DNA of 37,988 bases from Hymenobacter rubidus. Lineage in GTDB: Bacteria; Bacteroidota; Bacteroidia; Cytophagales; Hymenobacteraceae. The number at the start of each line of letters is the position of its first letter. Position 1 is the stretch's first letter. The stretch lies in NCBI RefSeq assembly GCF_016734815.1, contig NZ_JAERQF010000046.1, positions 1-37,988 on the forward strand, in the 5' to 3' direction. Shown here piece by piece: positions 33,501 through 37,988 of this stretch. The notes under the pieces are model-generated. The model made no database searches, was not told where the DNA came from, and saw nothing but the letters and a program-made list of their open reading frames with translations. Made by a program: the position numbers and the translations under genes.

Positions 33501-33586
33501 AGGAGCCCGACCAGCAGGTCATCCGCCGGAAATAGCTTGCGTAAGTCGGTAGAAAAAGGAGAAGGAACAGCGGCAGCATCAGCCAT
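30551..33586 (-). CDS. Soluble four-PAS histidine kinase
   Basis: 1011 residues from ATG 33586; an upstream extension to 33712 is low-quality. No membrane segment is visible. After an N-terminal PAS-like region (about 15-140) come four PAS modules of one type (near 165-300, 375-500, 510-640, 650-770). Each has a PA-I-(C/G/A)-(I/L)-x-GP core, then Y-x-F-x-Y-Q and a closing A-x-(E/D)-V-(T/S)-x-Q-V, evidence of serial duplication. Coiled coils link them. The DHp box ASHDLKQPVNNL has phosphorylated H802, followed by a HATPase with LLNLLSNSLKYND, VEDNGLGF and GTGVGLYLVNRM. It has no receiver, so its partner is separate and not in the window. Aromatic-rich PAS cores suggest small-ligand or redox sensing, not resolvable here. 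Confidence 0.92.
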   Translation of the reverse strand: MADAAAVPSPFSTDLRKLFPADDLLVGLLENALNGVALYTPIRAESGEIVDFAIQLLNPAAQRMLRQPARPAGTYLQHFPHTVQTGVFTFHCEAFESGQPRRMEVNYQGDGLDNYFLLSARRVGAGLLVSFLDTADQPRSAVEKALRESQARERAALAEAESQRASLHETFMQAPAMICIFGGPEHVFELANPLYQKLVGDRPLVGYPIRTAMPELEGQPIFGLLDEVYRTGETFRANEMLVQLDHDNSHPQELEKRYYNFIYQARRNAQGVVDGILVFAYDVTTQVEARQQIASSEQQTATANEELASTNEEIQASNTELLRAQLLLRELNQELEARVAERTAQVQAAQAEAERQQTRLEQFFMQAPAAICILDGPELVYELVNPAYQAFFPGRPLLGRPLLDALPEIADHAVYRAFRKVFETGITHEEPALLIPFVRSSDGVLEDRYFNYIQQARYDESGQIDGILVFALEVTEQVMARQQADALQAKLLATARRQAQERETLYQVFEQTPAIVGLLRGPDHRVEYFNNAYQQLVMGRLVRGRPVAELQPEAVGQGFIDLLDRVYRTGETYYGNEVALQVEREGRPRQTSYLNFTYQAYQEQGQTVGISVFAYDVTEQVLARQLRLAQQRQLNALFEQAPVAIAVLRGPKYLVELANPGMCELWGHTREEVLDKLLFEAMPELQGQGFAELLNNVVATGEVYAAQERPIRLPRQDQTVEVYVNFVYQPLHDGAGTTTGVAVVATDVSEQVAARQLLAQANAELSAANQAAVARNAELAAANQQLIRTNQDLDNFVYAASHDLKQPVNNLHGLFEELRTVTTFTDPDEEDMLVPMIDEALHQLAATIDDLAAVGQAQQLPTLPAETVDLAELTQEVLQTLQPQALAARARITTDFSARPTISYARANLRTILLNLLSNSLKYNDPSRPCRVHLSLWLEAGRPVLLVEDNGLGFDVDRHRAELFHLFRRFHDHTEGTGVGLYLVNRMVQSHGGHIEVESEVGVGSTFRLFL

Positions 33587-33633
33587 GACACGAAAATAAG
33601 CAGCGCGCGGAAGTTGGCCGGTATGCGCCAGCC

Positions 33634-33710
33634 GGAAATTCCTGAAAAGCCCGTCTCCCTTAACAAGAAAACCACTTCGCGGCCCCTGCCAAAGGAAGTT
33701 CCTGAAAAGC
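33634..33710. repeat. 17-base direct repeat upstream of the four-PAS kinase
   Basis: GGAAATTCCTGAAAAGC (33634-33650) and GGAAGTTCCTGAAAAGC (33694-33710) differ at one base and start 60 bases apart. GGAAATTCC inside the first is itself palindromic. They lie about 50 and 110 bases upstream of the kinase ATG on -, so they could be operator half-sites. No regulator is known. Confidence 0.6.
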
Positions 33711-33748
33711 AAAAAGCCCCCGTTGCTCAGTAGCAGCGGGGGCCTTTT
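33711..33748 (-). terminator. Terminator of the Tsp/Prc gene
   Basis: The stem GCCCCCGTTGCT (33716-33727) / AGCAGCGGGGGC (33732-33743) has one G-T pair and a 4-base loop, with an A run on the left and T run on the right. On the minus strand the T run lies after the protease gene and the repeat at 33803-33904, so it ends that leftward transcript; it can work in both directions. Confidence 0.8.
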
Positions 33749-33802
33749 GACCTTATAATTATGCCTAGCCTATGGCATTCAGATGGTCAACCAACCAGCA
33801 GT

Positions 33803-33904
33803 CGGTCATGCTGAGCGCAGTCGAAGCATCTCGCTTGTGTTAGCAATCCAATCGATTGAGTTACTGCTGCACGCGAGATGCTTCGACTGCGCTCAGCATG
33901 ACCG
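33803..33904. repeat. Family B intergenic palindrome
   Basis: The arms CGGTCATGCTGAGCGCAG then TCGAAGCATCTCGC and their inverse are perfect over about 32 bases, the best-preserved family B copy. The centre of about 36 bases is unique. It lies 36 bases past the protease stop. Confidence 0.9.
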
Positions 33905-33939
33905 GCTTGCGATTTTAACCACAGCTTCAACGCAACACG

Positions 33940-36072
33940 CTAGTTCAGCTCATCGCCAATCACGCTTACAGCTTCGGCCAGGGCCGCGTCCTTGCGCAGG
34001 GGCTTCAGGAAACGGGATAGGCGCTTGGCAGCCGTGGAATCGGTGGCCGGGCGGGCATCGGCGGCCAGGGCCGTCACATCGAGCACGGCGAGGGCATTCT
34101 GGGCAGCAGTTTGCTGCTTGTTTACGGCGCGGGCCTCCAGCTGCTGGGCGCGGTAGGCCGCCAGGTTGAGCGAAAGCACAGTCTGCTTGCGGCGGGTGGT
34201 GGCGCGGTCGGCGGCCTCAGTAATAAGGCGGAAGCCGGGGCTGGCGGCCACGCGGGCGGCGCTGGCGGCCCGCAGTTTATCCAGAGCCGGCAGGGTATTG
34301 GTGGGCTGGTAGGCGGCAGGCGCAATTTCATCCCACTGCAAGGGGTATTCCGATTCCTGCTCGCCTTTGGCATACGAGGCCAGCGCATCGGGCAGGGTAA
34401 TATCAGGCACCACGCCCTTGAACTGGGTCGAGCCCCCGTTCACGCGGTAAAACTTTTGCAGCGTGATTTTCACCGAGCCCAGCGGCTTGAGCGCCTTCAC
34501 TTCGGGCGATACTGCGTTGTCGAGGTCGATAACCTGCTGCACGGTGCCTTTGCCGTAGGTGGTGCTGCCCATCACAATGGCGCGGTGGTAGTCCTGCATA
34601 GCAGCAGCCAGAATCTCAGAAGCCGAGGCGCTGTACTTGTTCACGAGCACCACCAGCGGGCCGGCGTATTGCACCGTGGGGTCGGTATCGGCCACGGCCT
34701 GGGCGGCGCCCCGGCTGGTTTTCACCTGCACCATGGGGCCGGTGGGCACAAACAGGCCGCCCATGTCCACGGCATCGCGCAGCGAGCCGCCGCCATTGTA
34801 GCGCAGGTCGAGCACCACGCCGGCCACGTTTTCTTTGGAGAGTTTGGCCAGCTCATTTTTCACATCGACGGCGCTGCTGCGGCCACCTTTGCCGCTGAAG
34901 TCGGCGTAGAAGCCGGGCAGGTGAATGTAGCCGTAGGTGCGGCCGCCCTGCTTCACGAGGGCCGACTGGGCGTAGGTGTCTTCAATCACCACCACGTCGC
35001 GGATGATGGGAATGACCACCGTAGCACCGTCGGGCTTGCGAACCGTCAGGCGCACCTCCGTGCCCTTGGGCCCCCGAATCAGCTTCACGGCTTTGTCGAA
35101 GCGCATGCCTTCCACGCTCACGGGCTCGGCCGCGCCCTGGGCCACGCGCAGAATGATGTCGCCTACCTTCAACTCGCCCTGGCGGAACGACGCCGAACCG
35201 GCCACGATGTCGGTCACCTTCAGGTGTCCTTCGTCTTCTACCAGCTGCGCGCCGGTGCCTTCCAGGCGGCCCGACATGGCAATATCGAAGTTGTCGCGGG
35301 CAATGGGGGCGAAATATTCGGTGTGCGGGTCGTAGGTATTGGCAATGACGTCGGCGAAGGCGGCCAGCCGGTCATTGGCATCGGTTTGGAGCAGGTCGGC
35401 GTAAGCGTCGTCCCAGTATTTCAGCACACGCTTGCGGGCTTCGGCCTCCATTTCGGCCGGCGTGCGCACTTTTTCCGACGTCGTAGCGGGCGAGGCGCCT
35501 ACCTTGGCGGCGGCCAGCGGCTTGTCCTTCTTCTTGGCCTCGTCGTCCATCATTTCTGAGAGGCGGGCCAGGGTTTGGTACTTCAGCATCTTGCGCCACT
35601 GCTCGCGCTGCTCGGCGGCGTTGGCGGGGTAATTGGCTTTGGCGGGGTCGGTTTCCCAGTTTTCCTGCACCGCAAAGTCGAAGGGCTTGGCCAGAATCTG
35701 CCGGTAGAGAGCCTGAATTTCGAGCGTGCGCTTGCTCAGCAACTGGCTGCTCACGTCCAGAAACTCGTGGGTGCCGCCGCGCAGCTGGTCGTCAATCTTG
35801 GTTTTGAACTGCTCCAGCTGGGCCACTTCCGGGGCTAGCAGCAGCATCTTGTTGGCATCGATGCGCTTGAGGTAGAGGTCGTATACGCGCTGCGAAAACT
35901 GGTCGTCCAGCTTTTCGGGCTGGTAGTGCAACTGGCTGAGGCCTTGCAGCATCACGCCCAACACCACCTGGTCGCGCGGCGGCGTGCCCTGGTACACCGA
36001 GTACGAAGCCAGTCCCAGCAGGGCCAGCACAGAAGTCGAATAAAGTCCTAGCTTAAATCGGGGGAATTGCAT
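33940..36072 (-). CDS. prc: Tail-specific / carboxy-terminal processing protease (S41A)
   Basis: 710 residues, usual for Bacteroidota Tsp. An N-terminal hydrophobic segment (about 10-28) directs export or anchoring. The helical N-terminal domain (about 35-250) includes LGVMLQGLSQLHYQPE and contains a charged, low-complexity insert (about 175-215). A PDZ domain lies near 265-345 (TGAQLVEDEGHLKVTDIVAG, KVGDIILRV). The S41 core has DLRYNGGGSL and the catalytic set S483 in YSASASE, D494 in MQDYHRA and K508 in TYGKGT, with the same spacing as in E. coli Prc. A C-terminal Tsp-type region (about 560-710) ends the protein. It would degrade or process periplasmic proteins. No operon partner is seen. 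Confidence 0.95.
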   Translation of the reverse strand: MQFPRFKLGLYSTSVLALLGLASYSVYQGTPPRDQVVLGVMLQGLSQLHYQPEKLDDQFSQRVYDLYLKRIDANKMLLLAPEVAQLEQFKTKIDDQLRGGTHEFLDVSSQLLSKRTLEIQALYRQILAKPFDFAVQENWETDPAKANYPANAAEQREQWRKMLKYQTLARLSEMMDDEAKKKDKPLAAAKVGASPATTSEKVRTPAEMEAEARKRVLKYWDDAYADLLQTDANDRLAAFADVIANTYDPHTEYFAPIARDNFDIAMSGRLEGTGAQLVEDEGHLKVTDIVAGSASFRQGELKVGDIILRVAQGAAEPVSVEGMRFDKAVKLIRGPKGTEVRLTVRKPDGATVVIPIIRDVVVIEDTYAQSALVKQGGRTYGYIHLPGFYADFSGKGGRSSAVDVKNELAKLSKENVAGVVLDLRYNGGGSLRDAVDMGGLFVPTGPMVQVKTSRGAAQAVADTDPTVQYAGPLVVLVNKYSASASEILAAAMQDYHRAIVMGSTTYGKGTVQQVIDLDNAVSPEVKALKPLGSVKITLQKFYRVNGGSTQFKGVVPDITLPDALASYAKGEQESEYPLQWDEIAPAAYQPTNTLPALDKLRAASAARVAASPGFRLITEAADRATTRRKQTVLSLNLAAYRAQQLEARAVNKQQTAAQNALAVLDVTALAADARPATDSTAAKRLSRFLKPLRKDAALAEAVSVIGDELN

Positions 36073-36252
36073 GCGGAGAGGCGAATGATTAGAAGAAGGA
36101 AAAACAGTACCGGCGAGCGGCCAGCAAGCAACCAGTACAGGCCCGGCGGTAAAGATGACACCTCCTTAACCAGAATCGCACCAGTAATTGCTCCCAATGT
36201 CGAAAAAGAAATAGCAGGGTTGCGGAACCGCCACATGATGTAGAGGACGGTC

Positions 36253-36399
36253 TACAGCGGTTTCGGAGTCGGTGTACCGTAGCGCGAACTCTGTAGTTCG
36301 CGTCCGCGCGCCGTCTTATCGAAGCGACTGGCGCGGGGACGCGAACTACAGAGTTCGCGCTACTTCCAGCGCCTGGATACCGACTCCGAAACCGCTGTA
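36253..36399. repeat. Nested palindromes: 21-bp outer arms around a GTAG-hairpin doublet
   Basis: The outer arms 36253-36273 and 36379-36399 (TACAGCGGTTTCGGAGTCGG...) are perfect over 21 bases. Inside, 36279-36305 and 36337-36363 are perfect 27-base inverse copies: GTAG, an 8-bp stem CGCGAACT/AGTTCGCG with loop CTGT, then TCC. This is the same architecture as the element at 17232-17317, but with a different stem sequence. The innermost CGCGCC/GGCGCG can also pair. The element lies between the protease start and the dinB stop, in a 358-base gap without genes. Confidence 0.82.
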
Positions 36400-36430
36400 A
36401 GGTGATTTTGGCGACTTTTTCTGCAGCTTC

Positions 36431-37510
36431 TCAGAAGCTCAGCGTGAGCTGGCGGCCCGCGGCTTCCGGCGCATTGTTCAAGTTAGAGAGCGTGACGCCC
36501 AGCAGCCGCACGCCCTTGGCCAGCGGAAACAGGCCCTCCACCAACCCCCGGCACATGCGCTCCAGCACCGCCTGGCTGGGCACCACCCCCACCCCGCTGC
36601 GGCTACGCGTTATTTGCTGGAAATCGGCAAACTTCACCTTCAGCGTCACGGTGCGGCCCCGGATGCCGCTGCGCTGGCAATACTCCCACACCTCCTCCAC
36701 CAGCGGCCGCAGCCCGTCCAGCAGGTCCGTAAATTCGGTCAGGTCTTGCCCGAAAGTGGTTTCCGAGCCCATGGACTTGCGCAGGCGGTCGGCCACCACG
36801 GGGCGGTGGTCCTCGGCGCGGGCAATGGCAAAGTAGTAGCGCCCGGCCTTGCCAAAGTGCTGCTGCAGAAACTTGGCGGTTTGGGCCCGCAGGTCGGCTC
36901 CGCTGAAAATGCCCAACTGATTCATGCGGGCCGCCGTCACGGGCCCCACGCCGTGGAACTGGCCCACCGCCAGCCCCTCCACAAAGGCAAGTCCCTGCTC
37001 GGGGCGCACCACAAACTGCCCGTTGGGCTTGCGGTAATCAGAAGCCAGCTTGGCCAGAAACTTATTGTAGGAAATGCCCGCCGAAGCCGTGAGCTGGGTT
37101 TCCGCCAGAATTTTGGCTCGGATTTTCCGCGCAATCTGGGTGGCCGAGGCCAGCTGTTTGAGGTTGTGCGTCACGTCGAGGTAAGCCTCGTCCAACGACA
37201 CGGGCTCGATGAGCGGCGTGTATTGGGCAAAAATGGCCCGAATCTGCCGCGACACCTCCTTATACACCGCAAAGCGCGGCGCCACGAACACCAGCTCCGG
37301 GCACTTGCGCAGCGCCGTAGCCGACGCCATGGCCGAGCGCACGCCGTACTGCCGGGCCTCGTAGCTGGCGGCGGCTACCACACCCCGCTCCCGCGCACCG
37401 CCCACCGCCACGGGCTGGCCACGCAGTTCGGGGTGGTCGCGCTGCTCCACCGAAGCATAAAAGGCATCCATGTCGAGGTGGATGATTTTGCGTGCCGGAA
37501 CCTCACTCAC
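36431..37510 (-). CDS. dinB: DNA polymerase IV (Y family)
   Basis: 359 residues from GTG 37510. A longer frame to a TTG at 37561 exists, but the promoter box TACCTTTG at 37528-37535 would put the transcription start between the two, so GTG is preferred. The enzyme performs error-prone translesion synthesis. Catalytic D13 and D15 lie in HLDMDAFYASVEQ, the steric gate is Y18, and the second site is SLDEAYLD (D107, E108). The thumb helix-hairpin-helix is VGPVTAARMNQLGIF; the little finger runs from about 230. The C terminus QLTLSF resembles the beta-clamp binding peptide. Length is standard for DinB. It is monocistronic on this strand. Confidence 0.95.
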   Translation of the reverse strand: MSEVPARKIIHLDMDAFYASVEQRDHPELRGQPVAVGGARERGVVAAASYEARQYGVRSAMASATALRKCPELVFVAPRFAVYKEVSRQIRAIFAQYTPLIEPVSLDEAYLDVTHNLKQLASATQIARKIRAKILAETQLTASAGISYNKFLAKLASDYRKPNGQFVVRPEQGLAFVEGLAVGQFHGVGPVTAARMNQLGIFSGADLRAQTAKFLQQHFGKAGRYYFAIARAEDHRPVVADRLRKSMGSETTFGQDLTEFTDLLDGLRPLVEEVWEYCQRSGIRGRTVTLKVKFADFQQITRSRSGVGVVPSQAVLERMCRGLVEGLFPLAKGVRLLGVTLSNLNNAPEAAGRQLTLSF

Positions 37511-37527
37511 TTGTTGGCTATTTTCTT

Positions 37528-37535
37528 CAAAGGTA
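37528..37535 (-). promoter_or_regulatory. -7 promoter box of dinB
   Basis: On the minus strand TACCTTTG matches the Bacteroidota -7 consensus TAnnTTTG exactly. It lies inside the alternative long reading frame and 17 bases before GTG 37510. The nearest upstream TTTG (37559-37562) is about 23 bases away, slightly longer than ideal. The position decides the start codon of dinB. Confidence 0.65.
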
Positions 37536-37616
37536 AATACCAAGTTGCAGGGGCAGCGCAAAAGCCGCGAGCTTTTCCCGTGGCTTTGGGCCCCGTACTT
37601 TTCCGCAAACGATTGC

Positions 37617-37632
37617 AGTGAATTTATTCACT
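37617..37632. promoter_or_regulatory. Operator-like palindrome between dinB and the tRNA gene
   Basis: AGTGAATTTATTCACT has two 7-base arms, perfectly inverse, with TT at the centre. It lies in an AT-rich gap between divergent promoters, about 62 bases before the tRNA -7 box and 82 before the dinB -7 box. The form fits a dimeric regulator site, but no regulator is identified. Confidence 0.3.
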
Positions 37633-37667
37633 TACAAGAAGTTAATAAGAAAATAGTATTAAGAGTT

Positions 37668-37701
37668 TTTGTGATTTTTCGCACGCTAATGCCTAACTTT
37701 G
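37668..37701 (+). promoter_or_regulatory. Promoter of the tRNA-like gene
   Basis: TAACTTTG at 37694-37701 matches the -7 consensus TAnnTTTG exactly, and TTTG at 37668-37671 lies 22 bases upstream as a -33 candidate. The predicted start near 37708 is about 7 bases before the mature tRNA 5' end. Confidence 0.65.
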
Positions 37702-37714
37702 GACCAATAAACCT

Positions 37715-37790
37715 TGTGGGGTGGCGGAATTGGCAGACGCGCTAGCCTATCTCGCTAGTACAATTAGAGGTTCGAGTCCTCTCTCTACAG
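37715..37790 (+). tRNA. tRNA-like gene with Leu-type D arm and atypical anticodon loop
   Basis: A 76-base cloverleaf. The acceptor stem TGTGGGG/CTCTACA has 7 pairs, two of them G-U. The D arm is GCG, loop GAATTGGCAGA, CGC, as in Leu tRNAs. The anticodon stem is CTAGC/GCTAG with a 7-base loop CTATCTC: U33 is followed by AUC (nominally Asp GAU) and then U37, where a purine is expected. The variable region is 7 bases (TACAATT) rather than a long Leu arm. The T arm AGAGG/CCTCT has a canonical TTCGAGT loop. The discriminator is G and CCA is not encoded. It has its own promoter and terminator, so it is probably transcribed; its amino acid identity is unclear. Confidence 0.7.
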
Positions 37791-37988
37791 CTTAGTCCCG
37801 GTCGCAGCAGCGGCCGGGACTTTTTGCTTTTTAGCGGCCGGGCTAGCCCCGGCCCGACCGCCGGCCACGGACTTGCGGGCCTTGGGTTTGGCCTTGCGCC
37901 GAGGCGGTCGGCGCTCACGCTCAGCTTTGCGTTCGGCCCGCATGAGCAGGCGCTCGGGCAGGCGGGCCATGAGGCGTTCGCGCACGTA
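37785..37988 (-). CDS. C-terminal fragment of an unidentified gene (partial)
   Basis: A leftward frame enters from beyond the window and ends at 37785-37787 (TAG). At least 67 codons are visible, with a helical stretch RERLMARLPERLLMRAERKAE and then a basic, Pro/Ala/Lys-rich tail ending VPAAAATGTKL. Such tails occur in many RNA-binding enzymes of this group. The last codons cross the tRNA terminator stem and the tRNA 3' end on the opposite strand, so the true stop could be elsewhere or the frame may be spurious. The 5' part is outside the window, and no family can be named. Confidence 0.4.
   Translation of the reverse strand, partial: YVRERLMARLPERLLMRAERKAERERRPPRRKAKPKARKSVAGGRAGASPAAKKQKVPAAAATGTKL
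37794..37825 (+). terminator. Terminator of the tRNA-like gene
   Basis: The stem AGTCCCGGTCG (37794-37804) / CGGCCGGGACT (37811-37821), with one T-G pair, has a 6-base loop CAGCAG and is followed by TTTTGC. It begins 3 bases after the discriminator and makes the tRNA a single-gene transcription unit. Confidence 0.85.

Noticed and set aside
34111..35559. 482-codon plus-strand frame opposite the Tsp/Prc protease
   Set aside because: It is the shadow of a well-supported protease and has biased His/Gly/Ala composition with no recognisable motif.
1..37988. CRISPR array, insertion sequence, prophage or complete restriction system
   Set aside because: No regularly spaced direct repeats, transposase, integrase, phage structural or restriction genes were found; repeated sequences are inverted and intergenic.

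Overview
The window reads as chromosomal DNA of a high-GC member of the Bacteroidota, most likely Hymenobacter or a close relative in the Cytophagales. The grounds are a large secreted protein with a type IX secretion (T9SS) C-terminal sorting domain, LytS/LytTR and PAS-rich two-component genes, Bacteroidota-type promoter boxes (TAnnTTTG) before dinB, the LytS kinase and a tRNA gene, and many copies of palindromic intergenic repeats whose arms begin GTCATcCTGAGCGcAG or GTCATgCTGAGCgnAG. No rRNA, CRISPR array, insertion sequence or prophage gene was seen.

Layout, left to right: a T9SS cargo protein (-, 179-3763); a GT4 glycosyltransferase (-, 4454-5713); a LytTR regulator and its LytS-type kinase (-, 5940-7847); a divergent exported type I pullulanase (+, 8010-10016). 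Then comes a possible envelope module on +: a membrane-anchored PspA-like coiled-coil protein (10368-11366), an anchored substrate-binding protein fused to an OmpA peptidoglycan-binding domain (11635-13413), and an ABC ATPase (13718-14548), with no permease nearby. An AT-rich HEPN-like gene (14638-15846) looks transferred. A sigma-54 activator (15877-17235) faces a six-PAS hybrid kinase (17314-20871, -), followed by a HAMP/PAS kinase (21277-22722), an unknown protein (22935-23645), an AsmA-like giant (23767-27090), a CocE/NonD-type serine hydrolase (27266-29182) and a small secreted basic protein (29253-29543). The right part carries a HAD phosphatase/mutase with an altered motif I, a four-PAS kinase, a Tsp/Prc protease and DNA polymerase IV, all on -. 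At the right edge are a lone tRNA-like gene on + and the 3' end of another - strand gene.

Nearly every intergenic gap holds a long palindrome. Two related families (A, with arms ending GAAGGACCTT; B, with arms ending GAAGCATCTC) account for eight full or edge-cut copies and one half copy. Two other elements, at 17232-17317 and 36279-36363, have a different architecture: two inverted copies of a GTAG tetranucleotide plus an 8-bp hairpin. This matches the known signature of REP doublets moved by RAYT transposases. One of them supplies the TAG stop codons of both flanking convergent genes.

The observations most worth following are the tRNA-like gene (Leu-type D arm, short variable region, unconventional anticodon loop, own promoter and terminator), the REP-like doublets, the PspA/OmpA-SBP/ABC-ATPase set, and the HEPN-like orphan. 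Protein family assignments come from motifs read by eye; no database search was possible.
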